Part shown: positions 55,124 through 64,000 of the stretch, in pieces
Layout of the letters: each line of letters opens with the position of its first letter
Numbering within the stretch: position 1 is the stretch's first letter
Program-made: the position numbers and the translations under genes
DNA from: Planctomyces sp.
GTDB lineage: Bacteria > Planctomycetota > Planctomycetia > Planctomycetales > Planctomycetaceae
Assembly (NCBI GenBank): GCA_019636235.1
Contig: JAHBXW010000001.1
Span: forward strand, 1-64,000
Direction: 5' to 3'
DNA length: 64,000 bases
Notes under the pieces: model-generated
Told to the model about the DNA's origin: nothing
The model's database searches: none
Seen by the model: the letters and a program-made list of their open reading frames with translations, nothing else

Positions 55124-55962
55124 AACGTGTGCCGGGCCGCGGTTGTCCGGGACGAGTGGTCAGCCGCAGGGACGGGCGGGCTGTCCGTCGCCGCGGCGTC
55201 CGAGGACGCGTCGTGCCGCCGGATCAGCTCGAAGAACAGCTCTTCGATGTCAGGTTGTGCGTGCCGGTCGACGAGTTCCGCCAGGCCGCCCTGCGCCAGG
55301 ATCTCGCCGCGGTGGATGATGGCGATCCGGTCGCAGAGCTTCTCGACCTCCCGCATGATGTGCGTCGAAAAAATAATGCATTTTCCCTGATCGCGCAGCG
55401 CGTCGACGGTCTCCAGCACCGCTCGGGCCACGAGAATGTCGAGCCCCGACGTCGGCTCATCGAAAATCAGCACCGGGGGATCGTGCACGATAGTCCGTGC
55501 GATCGACACCTTCTGCTTCATGCCGGTCGACATTTTCGACCCCAGCATGTCGCGGAATTCATTCATTTGCAGCGTGCGGAAGATGTTCTCCAGCCGTTCG
55601 CGCAGCGGCTCTTCGGGAATTCCGTACAGCCGGCCGTAGTATTCGACCAGTTCCCAGGCCGTCATGCGGTCGTAGATGCCGGTGTTGCCCGACATGAAGC
55701 CGATCCGGCGGCGGACCTCCCCGGCCTGCGTGGCGACGTCGTACCCGGCGACGGTGGCCCGCCCGGAAGTGGGCCGGAGGACGGTGCTGAGGATTCGCAG
55801 GCAGGTCGTTTTGCCGGCGCCGTTGGGGCCGAGGAGTCCGAAGATTTCGCCGGGGCGGACATGGAAGCTGGCCTCGCCGAGGGCCGTGACGGGGCCGCGG
55901 CGGAGGTCGTGGAACTGCTTCGAGAGCCGCTCGACGCGGATCATCGGCGCTTGTTCATCCAT
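55120..55962 (-). CDS. ABC transporter ATP-binding protein, NatA-like
   Basis: 280 residues from ATG 55962, AAGGAG nine bases upstream; a GTG at 55968 is the alternative. Walker [12 protein letters not shown] (about 42-52), signature [10 protein letters not shown] (about 144-153), Walker [12 protein letters not shown] (about 165-175) and switch [11 protein letters not shown]. It lies upstream of the permease with an ATGA overlap, giving a complete two-component exporter. The C-terminal 40 residues are Ser/Ala/Thr-rich and not conserved. Confidence 0.9.
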   Translation of the reverse strand: MDEQAPMIRVERLSKQFHDLRRGPVTALGEASFHVRPGEIFGLLGPNGAGKTTCLRILSTVLRPTSGRATVAGYDVATQAGEVRRRIGFMSGNTGIYDRMTAWELVEYYGRLYGIPEEPLRERLENIFRTLQMNEFRDMLGSKMSTGMKQKVSIARTIVHDPPVLIFDEPTSGLDILVARAVLETVDALRDQGKCIIFSTHIMREVEKLCDRIAIIHRGEILAQGGLAELVDRHAQPDIEELFFELIRRHDASSDAAATDSPPVPAADHSSRTTAARHTL

Positions 55963-55968
55963 GCTCAC

Positions 55969-56391
55969 CAGCTCCTTCCGCGGAACGGTCCGGCCGACGC
56001 CCCGATTTGAAGGGCGGGGCGCACCGTCAATTGTGCGGTCGGTTCGCCGACCGGGCCGGGCGATCGCCGGAATCGTCAGGGATTCCTGCCGCGGGAGCTG
56101 AGGATTCCGACGCCGTTGCCGGAAACCACCGCCTCGCGAGAACCGTTCCAGCGGGAATCATCGTGAAGATCGGCAGCGCCGCCAACCTTGGAACTTCACG
56201 GAGCGAACCGGTGCGCCGCGGCAGGTTCGCACGGGCAATCCGCCGTTCCCCGGCGGTAGACTCCTGGTGGATTCCCATGCGCCGACGCGAAAACGCCCCG
56301 CGGCCGGGCGGCAGCGTCACTCCCCGCGGCGCCGAAACGCCGCATGCCGCACTCAGCAGCGCCCCGCCGCGCCCCAGGCTCGGATTCAAGC
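55969..56391. other. Divergent intergenic region
   Basis: About 0.42 kb upstream of the sugar transferase gene. No conserved small gene, promoter or terminator was recognised; composition is GC-rich with several short inverted repeats. Confidence 0.4.
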
Positions 56392-57234
56392 ATGAGCACG
56401 CAGCTCCTCAGCCCTCCGACTTTCCCGCTGCAGACCGCACAGCACCTCGAAGACGTCGTCGAATACGCGTCAAGCGAGGAGATCCCCGCGGTGCACTGGT
56501 TGACGCCGCTGTGGCTGGATCAGCCGCGTGCGAATCTGCGCTGCCTGTCGCCGCAATTGCGCGTGGCGAAGCGGATCATCGATGTCGTCCTGTCGCTGGC
56601 TCTGCTGGCGGTGTTGTGGCCGGTGATGCTGATGGTGGCGATCGCCGTGCGTGTGACGTCGCCGGGGCCGATCATTTTCCGTCAGACGCGCGTGGGACTG
56701 AATCTCCGCGGCGGCGATGACCGTCGCAACTCGCAAACAGCGGCCTCCGCTCCGGAGCGGCGCAGCGCGGGACCGGATCGGCGCGGCAATTTCGCCTACG
56801 GGCGACACTTCACGCTGTACAAGTTTCGCACGATGCGGCAGGACGCCGAGCGGCATGGCGCGCGGTTCGCCACGCCCGGCGATTCCCGCGTCACGCCGAT
56901 CGGACGGTTCCTGCGTCGCACGCGCCTCGATGAGCTGCCGCAGTTGTGGAACATTCTCAAGGGAGAGATGTCGCTCGTCGGACCGAGGCCCGAACGGCCG
57001 GAATTCGTCTCGCAGCTGTCGCAGCAGATTCCCGATTACCTGCAGCGGCTGGGCCTCAAGCCGGGACTGACGGGCGTCGCGCAGATCGTCAACGGGTACG
57101 ACAACGAGATCGAAGGCTTCCGCCGCAAGGTCGCGTTTGACGTTCTGTACCTGCAGAACTGCAGCCTCTGGAATGACGTGAAGATCCTGATCCGCACGAT
57201 CGGCACGGTGCTGTCCGGCAGCGGAGCCCTGTAA
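56392..57234 (+). CDS. Undecaprenyl-phosphate sugar phosphotransferase (WcaJ/ExoY family)
   Basis: 280 residues from ATG 56392, chosen because earlier codons lack family similarity; no strong RBS is visible. One membrane helix (about 62-84, IDVVLSLALLAVLWPVMLMV) is followed by the phosphotransferase domain: SPGPIIFRQTRVG, FTLYKFRTM, RVTPIGRFLRRTRLDELPQL and VGPRPERPEFV. A hydrophilic insert lies around 110-135. It transfers a sugar phosphate to the lipid carrier to start a polysaccharide; no other glycan genes are adjacent, and chain-length or flippase genes are absent. Confidence 0.85.
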   Translation: MSTQLLSPPTFPLQTAQHLEDVVEYASSEEIPAVHWLTPLWLDQPRANLRCLSPQLRVAKRIIDVVLSLALLAVLWPVMLMVAIAVRVTSPGPIIFRQTRVGLNLRGGDDRRNSQTAASAPERRSAGPDRRGNFAYGRHFTLYKFRTMRQDAERHGARFATPGDSRVTPIGRFLRRTRLDELPQLWNILKGEMSLVGPRPERPEFVSQLSQQIPDYLQRLGLKPGLTGVAQIVNGYDNEIEGFRRKVAFDVLYLQNCSLWNDVKILIRTIGTVLSGSGAL

Positions 57235-57247
57235 GGCGCCGTTCGGA

Positions 57248-58147
57248 TCAGGACGGTTCGTCCAGGACAATCTCCCGATTGTCGATCAATCGCGTCGTTC
57301 CCAGCCGGGCGGCCACGAGCGCCGTCATCCGGGGCTGCGGAGCGCTCAACGGTTCCAGCGTGTCCGGATCGACGATCAGGGCGTATTCCGGCTGCACCCC
57401 CGCGCCGCTTGCCAGGTGCTCGCGCATGGCCGTCGCAATGGCCCCCAGGTCGAAGTCGCCGTTCGCCAGCCGCGCCGCCGCCAGGGCCAGACTTTCCGAC
57501 AGCACGAGCGCCGACTTGCGCTCCTTCGGAGACAGGTAGGCGTTGCGGCTGCTCATCGCGAGTCCGTCCGGCTCTCGAATCGTCAGCGCCGTGACGATCT
57601 CGACCGGCAGATTCAGATCCCGCGTCATCTGTCTGAGCACAGCCTGCTGCTGGTAGTCCTTCGCCCCGAACACGGCCACGTCCGGCTGAACGATCTGAAA
57701 CAGCTTGAGGACGACGGTCGCCACGCCCCGGAAGTGTCCCGGTCGAATCTCGCCCTCGAGCACGGACGACAGCCCGCCGACCTCGACGAAGGTGTCAAAA
57801 CCTTCCGGATAGATCGTCTCCGCATCGGGAGTGAACACGAGGTCGACGCCAGCCGCCTGGGCTGCGCGGAGGTCGTCGGCCAGCGGTCGCGGGTACCGCT
57901 GAAAGTCCTCCTGCGGACCGAACTGCGTCGGATTGACGAAGATCGTCGCCACGATGAAATCGGCGTGTCGCCGGCAGACCTCGAACAGGCTCACATGGCC
58001 CGCGTGCAGCGCGCCCATCGTCGGCACGCAGCCGATCCGGCGCGATTGCGCGCGGGCCTGGCGGACCAGTCGACGGACGTCGTCAATGCTGCTGGCGGCG
58101 ACGAATCCTTCGGCCGTTTCGTCCCCCGCCTGTGGCTGCGTCATCAT
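57248..58147 (-). CDS. panC: Pantothenate synthetase
   Basis: 299 residues. Makes pantothenate from pantoate, beta-alanine and ATP. VPTMGALHAGH (41-51, the HIGH-like ATP site), FVNPTQFGPQEDFQRYPR, GAKDYQQ (161-167) and SSRN (199-202) are the family hallmarks. The start overlaps the TGA of the sulfatase gene (ATGA), so it is in a polycistron with unrelated functions. Convergent with the sugar transferase gene. Confidence 0.95.
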   Translation of the reverse strand: MMTQPQAGDETAEGFVAASSIDDVRRLVRQARAQSRRIGCVPTMGALHAGHVSLFEVCRRHADFIVATIFVNPTQFGPQEDFQRYPRPLADDLRAAQAAGVDLVFTPDAETIYPEGFDTFVEVGGLSSVLEGEIRPGHFRGVATVVLKLFQIVQPDVAVFGAKDYQQQAVLRQMTRDLNLPVEIVTALTIREPDGLAMSSRNAYLSPKERKSALVLSESLALAAARLANGDFDLGAIATAMREHLASGAGVQPEYALIVDPDTLEPLSAPQPRMTALVAARLGTTRLIDNREIVLDEPS

Positions 58148-59637
58148 CGGATCTTCTGGTCGGGAAGGGATTGAAGAATGCCGTCATCCAGCGGCATCCG
58201 GTCCGGCACGGCGCCGGTTTCCTGCAGCAACTGATCGAGCAGGCCGGTCAGATCGCGCACGACATTCCGGTGCTCGTCCGCGTCAATCAGGTTCCGCAGC
58301 TCGTCCGGATCATCAGTCAGCCGGTACAGCTCGGCGCGGTGACGGTCGGGGCCGCCATCGCCATGCGGATAGCGGATGAGCTTCCATTCGTCGGTGCGGA
58401 CGCCGCGCACGTTCGGCGTGTACGGAAACTGCCGCTCGTAGTCGTACGCGTAATGCCAGGCCCTGCGCCACTCCGCCGTCTCGCCCCGGACCAGCGAGAC
58501 CCAGCTGCGGCCGTGAATCCCCTCCAGCGGAGGCGCTCCGCAGAGTTCCAGCAGGCTGGGCGCGAGGTCGACCGTCAACACCTGGGCGTCGATCGTTCTG
58601 GGCTGGTCCGCGGCCGTCAGCTTCGGCGAACGGACGACCAGCGGAATGCGAATGCTGGGCTCGTGCATCGTCCGCTTGTCGACCATGCCATGCTCGCCAT
58701 TCAGCAGTCCGTTATCGCCCAGGAACACAACGACAGTCCGGTCCAGCTCGCCCGAGGACTCCAGCGCCGCCAGCAGCCGGCCCACGCTGTCGTCGACGGA
58801 CAACACCGTCCCCCAGTAGCTGCGGATCATGGCCTCGAAGTGCGCCACCGATTCCGGTCGATCGTCCGGAAACTCCTTGCGAAAGTCGAACAACGGGCCG
58901 TAGATGCCATGCCACGTCGTCCGCCGCGAAGCGATCCAGTCGGGTTTGCCCTCCAGGTCAAAAGCGGACGCGGGGTAGGGGATTGAGACGTCATCGAACG
59001 TCCGCGCGTACTGCGGTTCGGGCGTGTAGAAGCTGTGCGGCGCCTTCTGGCCGACCATCAGGCAGAACGGGCGATCCGCCGGACGGCGCTGCAGCCAATC
59101 CAGCGCCAGGTCGGTCACGACCGTGGTGTAATACCCGGGCACCACGCGGCGCTCGCGCCCGTGAAAGTTAAATTCGGTGTCATGATATTTTCCCTGGCCC
59201 TTGTGGGTCACGAACCAGTCGAAGCCCGGCCGCGGCTCGTCGTTGTCTTCGCCCATGTGCCACTTGCCGACGTACGCCGTCGCATAGCCGACGGCCTGCA
59301 GCTGCCGCGGCAGGCTGGGCAGCTCCGCGGGATACTCAGTGAAATTGTTCACCACGCCATGGGCGTGAGCGTACAGACCGCTGAGCAGCGATGCCCGGCT
59401 GGGCGAGCACAGCGACGTCGTGCAAAAGGCGTTGCGGAACAGCACGCCCTCCCGCGCCAGCCGATCAATGTGTGGAGTCCGCACATGCGGATGGCCCACG
59501 CAGCCCATCGTGTCCCAGCGCAAATCATCGCACAGAACGATCAGCACGTTCGGGCGATCCTCCGCTGTCGCGCGCTTGGCCGTCGCGCAGCAGAGCGCCA
59601 GCGCGGCCAGCGCGAAGATCAGGCGTCGAGCAGTCAT
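58144..59637 (-). CDS. Secreted sulfatase (arylsulfatase family)
   Basis: 497 residues from ATG 59637, GGAG seven bases upstream. Signal peptide about 1-26. The type I sulfatase motif CSPSRASLLSG starts at about residue 77, so Cys77 can be converted to formylglycine; metal ligands include the first DD in IVLCDDLRWD (about 32-41) and DNG in VVFLGDNGLL. Second consensus region VGKWHMG is present. The C-terminal part (LTDDPDELRNLIDADEH) is typical. Substrate (sulfated glycan or steroid) cannot be told. Planctomycetes have many of these; this one overlaps panC. Confidence 0.92.
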   Translation of the reverse strand: MTARRLIFALAALALCCATAKRATAEDRPNVLIVLCDDLRWDTMGCVGHPHVRTPHIDRLAREGVLFRNAFCTTSLCSPSRASLLSGLYAHAHGVVNNFTEYPAELPSLPRQLQAVGYATAYVGKWHMGEDNDEPRPGFDWFVTHKGQGKYHDTEFNFHGRERRVVPGYYTTVVTDLALDWLQRRPADRPFCLMVGQKAPHSFYTPEPQYARTFDDVSIPYPASAFDLEGKPDWIASRRTTWHGIYGPLFDFRKEFPDDRPESVAHFEAMIRSYWGTVLSVDDSVGRLLAALESSGELDRTVVVFLGDNGLLNGEHGMVDKRTMHEPSIRIPLVVRSPKLTAADQPRTIDAQVLTVDLAPSLLELCGAPPLEGIHGRSWVSLVRGETAEWRRAWHYAYDYERQFPYTPNVRGVRTDEWKLIRYPHGDGGPDRHRAELYRLTDDPDELRNLIDADEHRNVVRDLTGLLDQLLQETGAVPDRMPLDDGILQSLPDQKIR

Positions 59638-59732
59638 CGGCGGGCTCCGGTTCCGGGGGCGATCGCAGTTCACCGGCCTATCGACGGAACGTCAAGCCTG
59701 CCCGTCGCCGGCCGCTCGCCGAATGCCGCCCG

Positions 59733-60326
59733 TCATCCGACCAGGTATACGGTCAGGGAGCGGGCTCCGTGCGCGCCAATGACCAGCGCCTGCTCGATGT
59801 CCGCCGTCTTGGAAGGCCCCGACATCCAGCAGCCGAACGGGCGTTCCCCCAGCGTCGCCCGGGCCTGTCCCTCGTGCAGGTTGCCGACCAGCCCTGCGGC
59901 CGGAACGACGAGCGCCAGATGTTGCGGGAGAAAGAACAGCACGCGCTGGGGGACGGCGGCATCGGTGACCCAGACCGCTCCGTTTTCCGCGACGGCGATG
60001 TCCCCCGGCAGGACGGCGAAATCGACGTCCTCCAGGTCATGCGGATCAACGACCGCGGAAAGATCGAACGTCGAACGGCCCACGCCGGGAACCAGCGAGA
60101 CGGTCTTCGGGGCTTCGGCGTATTGCGTCAGCGACTGAAGATCGGCCTCGGCGTCCGCCAGCGAAGCGACCTGCAGGCACCGTCCGCCCACCCCCGCCAG
60201 CACGTCCGTGAACTGCTGCCGAAGGTCCGTGGCGCGCGACCATTCTCGATCGAGAGACGGCAGTTCAGGGCCGTCCCAGGCATGCGAGCGGATGCGGGCG
60301 AGGAGTTCGTCGCGCGAGGTCGTCAT
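59733..60326 (-). CDS. LUD domain protein, LutC-like
   Basis: 197 residues. LutC and related proteins belong to the lactate utilisation LutABC system. The LUD domain is visible in NGAVWVTDAAVPQRVLFFLPQHLALVVP and GPSKTADIEQALVIGAHGAR (about 167-186), where GPSxTADI is the family signature. The partner genes lutA and lutB are not adjacent, so it may act alone or have genes elsewhere. Same strand as sulfatase, separated by 95 bp. Confidence 0.8.
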   Translation of the reverse strand: MTTSRDELLARIRSHAWDGPELPSLDREWSRATDLRQQFTDVLAGVGGRCLQVASLADAEADLQSLTQYAEAPKTVSLVPGVGRSTFDLSAVVDPHDLEDVDFAVLPGDIAVAENGAVWVTDAAVPQRVLFFLPQHLALVVPAAGLVGNLHEGQARATLGERPFGCWMSGPSKTADIEQALVIGAHGARSLTVYLVG

Positions 60327-60380
60327 GCGGGCATCTTTAGGCGAACTCGGCCCGGCACGCCAGCGACGCGGCGGCTTCGT

Positions 60381-60938
60381 TCAGCGATCGCTGGCGAGGC
60401 TCGTCGCCCAGGCGATCGCCCGCAGTTCGCAGGCCTTGATCCAGGGGGACTTCGCGTCGTTGTAGTCGAAGACGCTGTCCGGATGCCGGGCCGCGGCGTC
60501 GCGTTTCACCCGCTCGTAGGCGTCGCATTCCTGAGGATGGACACGCAGGTAGTCCCGGAACGCGACATGCCGCGCGATTTCTGAATCGCCGACCGCGAAG
60601 AAGTGGATGTTGAACAGCCGCGCGCCGGTTTCCGGACAGTCGCGAAGACACAGCCGGCGCCCGGCAATTCCGAACTCGCCGCGCCATTCGTAGCCGGCCG
60701 ATTCCAATGCCGGACGGGCGTCGTCCAGCCGCGCCAGCCGGTCCACGACGGGCAGGAGATCGATGATCGGTTTGGCGGCCAGCCCGGGAATCGAGGTCGA
60801 CCCGATGTGCTCGGAGCGGACAAGCACGTCGCCCAGCAGCTCGCCCAGACGCAGAAACTCCGCCTGCGCAGCGTCCGGCCAGTGGGCGTCACTGGCCGCC
60901 AGCTCGATCCGGCCGCGGCCATCCCGGTCGATCCGCAT
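60381..60938 (-). CDS. GrpB family protein
   Basis: 185 residues. HIGSTSIPGLAAKPIIDLLPVV (44-65) is the nucleotidyltransferase-like signature of the GrpB/UPF0157 family; the pattern of GST-PGL-AK-D is complete. The C-terminal part carries FNIHFFAVGDSEIARHVAFRDYLR. Members are annotated as nucleotidyltransferase-like and are sometimes fused to dephospho-CoA kinase. It ends 54 bp before the LutC-like gene and starts 3 bp after gspE, in one operon. Confidence 0.85.
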   Translation of the reverse strand: MRIDRDGRGRIELAASDAHWPDAAQAEFLRLGELLGDVLVRSEHIGSTSIPGLAAKPIIDLLPVVDRLARLDDARPALESAGYEWRGEFGIAGRRLCLRDCPETGARLFNIHFFAVGDSEIARHVAFRDYLRVHPQECDAYERVKRDAAARHPDSVFDYNDAKSPWIKACELRAIAWATSLASDR

Positions 60939-60941
60939 GGC

Positions 60942-62621
<1,680 letters not shown>

Positions 62622-62726
62622 GAACCCTCAACGACTGAAACCCACCACACGCCTGCCCGTCGATTGCCGCCGCGAGACGATTCGCCCGGCGCGAAGCGCC
62701 GCCGTTCACGGGCCGTCGGATTGGCC

Positions 62727-62748
62727 ATCGCGGCTAAGCGGCCGCGAT
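62727..62748 (-). other. Stem-loop directly after the secretin-like gene
   Basis: ATCGCGGC / GCCGCGAT pair perfectly over 8 bp with a 6-base loop, beginning inside the stop codon at 62748-62750 on the minus strand. No T-tract follows, so it is not a classic terminator; a processing or attenuation site between the two genes is possible. A smaller hairpin GGCGC-GAA-GCGCC lies at 62688-62700. Confidence 0.5.
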
Positions 62749-64000
62749 CAGCGACCACCCCGACCGCCGCCTCCTCGGCCGCCGCCGCCTCCCCCACCGC
62801 CGCCCCCTCGACCGCCGCCGCCGCCGCCGAAGTTGAATCCGCCGCGGTTGCCGCCTCCAAACTGCTGGCCGCCGCGATTGCCGCCGAACTGTCCCCCTCC
62901 AAACTGACCGCCGCCAAACTGGCCGCCCCGGTTCCCGCCCTGCTGACCTCCGAAGGGACTGCCGCCCTGGCCGCCCCCCTGCTGGCCGCCGCGCATCTGC
63001 TGAAACGCGCGTCGCATCTCGTCGGGGCTCTGACCGCCGCCCGGCTGCGTGTCGCCGCCCCGCGCCGCGCCTTCATCGCGCCGCGTCGGCCGCGTGCCCG
63101 CTGCCGTCACGTTCACCTTGGGAAGCATCGACCCCAGCGTCGAGGTCAACAGCCCGGGATCGACATGATCGACCGACAGCACCCGCACCGATCGTCGCGC
63201 CTCCTGGGCCTGACGGTCCAGCGTCCGCACCAGCGCCTGCACCTGCTGGAACATGTCCTCGTTCGCGGACACGATCAGGTGGCTCGTCCGGCGGTCCACG
63301 GCCAGCGCCAGCTGGGCCTGTGAATTCGCCGAGTCGCGGTTGTTGCCGCCGCGCCCGCCGCCTCCGCCTCCGCCGCCCCCCATCATCTGGGCGAGCACGT
63401 TCGCGCCGTTCCGCTGCTGGCGGGACTGTTCGCTTTCCAGATAGTCGCGATACGTATCGCGGACGATCGTGTGCACTTCGTCCACGTCCGCGTATTCGAC
63501 CGGAATCGTCCGCGGCACCCGCATCCGATAGTTGTCCGGCCAGTCGGTCGCATCCAGGATCTGCAGCATCTCCTCGACGTCCCGCACCTTGCCGGCCGGG
63601 CCGGACACGAACAGCGCGTTCAACCGTCCGTCCGGAATGATCGTCAGCGTCGTGGCGCTCATGGCCGACGACATGCCCGTCATGCTCATCAGGCTGGAAC
63701 CGAACGACGACACCCCGCTGCTGAACATGCCCATCATGCCCGAACTGGAGGAAGCCGCCGAGGTGGACACCGAGCTGTCCGGGAACAGCTGTTCAAGCAG
63801 AATGGCTGTTTCGTATGCGTCGGCGGACTGCAGGGTGAAGATCGTCCAGCCCGTACGGGGCGGAACGGCCTGCATGGCCGACTGCAGCATGTCCTCAAGC
63901 TGATCCAGCGCCTGCTCGTCGCTGGACGACAGAACCAGTTCGTCCCCCATCACGATGATCTGCACCTGAGCGCCGAAGCTCTCGACGTTCTGCGGGGACC
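62748..64000 (-). CDS. Secretin-N-domain protein with Gly-rich tail, 5' end outside window
   Basis: The frame is open to the right edge (visible 417 residues). It contains at least three secretin_N-like units, e.g. ADAYETAILLEQLF, RTIPVEYADVDEVHTIVRDTY and RSVRVLSVDHVDPGLLTSTLGSM, with a low-complexity Ser/Met stretch and Gly run (about 185-195) between. The last 110 residues are Gly/Arg/Gln-rich with FGG and RGG repeats (GGQFGGGQFGGGQFGGNRGG). No secretin beta-barrel follows, so it is not a complete GspD. Planctomycetes have such secretin-N-only proteins near type II genes. Followed 126 bp later by gspE. Confidence 0.78.
   Translation of the reverse strand, partial: SPQNVESFGAQVQIIVMGDELVLSSSDEQALDQLEDMLQSAMQAVPPRTGWTIFTLQSADAYETAILLEQLFPDSSVSTSAASSSSGMMGMFSSGVSSFGSSLMSMTGMSSAMSATTLTIIPDGRLNALFVSGPAGKVRDVEEMLQILDATDWPDNYRMRVPRTIPVEYADVDEVHTIVRDTYRDYLESEQSRQQRNGANVLAQMMGGGGGGGGGRGGNNRDSANSQAQLALAVDRRTSHLIVSANEDMFQQVQALVRTLDRQAQEARRSVRVLSVDHVDPGLLTSTLGSMLPKVNVTAAGTRPTRRDEGAARGGDTQPGGGQSPDEMRRAFQQMRGGQQGGGQGGSPFGGQQGGNRGGQFGGGQFGGGQFGGNRGGQQFGGGNRGGFNFGGGGGGRGGGGGGGGGGRGGGGRGGR

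Noticed and set aside
53000..55390. A 796-codon plus-strand frame opposite the ABC permease
   Set aside because: Gln/Arg-rich antisense product without domains; the minus-strand gene is clearly real.
62757..62980. Short-period repeats in GC-rich DNA, considered as CRISPR or tandem repeat locus
   Set aside because: They are codons for Gly/Arg/Phe/Gln repeats in one reading frame; no direct repeats with unique spacers.

Overview
The window looks like a chromosomal segment of a planctomycete (order Planctomycetales is my best guess). DNA is GC-rich throughout. Family content is what points there: a ceramidase-like domain fused to a PVC-type membrane-bound dehydrogenase and a cytochrome c motif, DUF1573 and DUF1570 secreted proteins, a sulfatase, planctomycete-style RHS repeats, a short ECF sigma factor, an ABC permease fused to a CPBP protease, tandem DUF3467 proteins, and a hydantoinase-like plus ATP-grasp pair typical of tetrahydromethanopterin/methanofuran C1 metabolism. 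This is a family-level inference; no rRNA is present to confirm it.

Layout. 1-1765 is an accessory patch: a possible transposase remnant, a small immunity-like gene overlapping a frameshifted TNT-type NAD+ glycohydrolase toxin remnant, and almost 1 kb of dispersed repeats. 1766-8129 holds a very short prepilin-like gene, an ABC exporter, a DUF1573 protein, an ECF sigma factor, a methyltransferase and biotin ligase. 8190-11246 (minus) is a tightly packed HDOD / ATP-grasp / hydantoinase-like operon. 11517-23059 is mostly housekeeping: ROK kinase, XerC-like recombinase, methyltransferase, YhaM-type nuclease, ornithine carbamoyltransferase, a DksA-like zinc finger protein, a TolB-like propeller, HslU and a ChlI/MoxR-like AAA+ ATPase. 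23075-32355 is a second accessory region: a Tat-type sulfite-oxidase-like enzyme, a glyoxalase, a possible PD-(D/E)XK protein, three RHS pieces and a secreted protein of unknown function, interleaved with the same repeat families found at the left end.

32356-44584 returns to core genes: a SEC-C/TPR protein, a pdxJ-pssA-ribE run, an FHA protein, aspS, a RecF/OLD-like ATPase, two secreted planctomycete proteins, and a DUF3467 pair. 44619-55962 contains the large ceramidase/dehydrogenase fusion, a degenerate HD-GYP + PAS + GGDEF protein, a UbiE-like methyltransferase, a thioesterase and a NatA/NatB-like ABC system whose permease carries a CPBP protease. 56392-64000 has a sugar transferase and a minus-strand run: secretin-N-like protein (cut by the window edge), GspE, GrpB-like protein, LutC-like protein, sulfatase and PanC.

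The most interesting part is the polymorphic-toxin debris. Two RHS modules (27659-29749 and 29791-31866) have lost their N-terminal regions and look like displaced orphan tips, each with a different C-terminal domain. A third RHS scrap and the TNT remnant both end in a 78-bp palindromic REP-like element found nowhere else in the window that I could see. The immunity-like gene beside the broken TNT toxin is intact.
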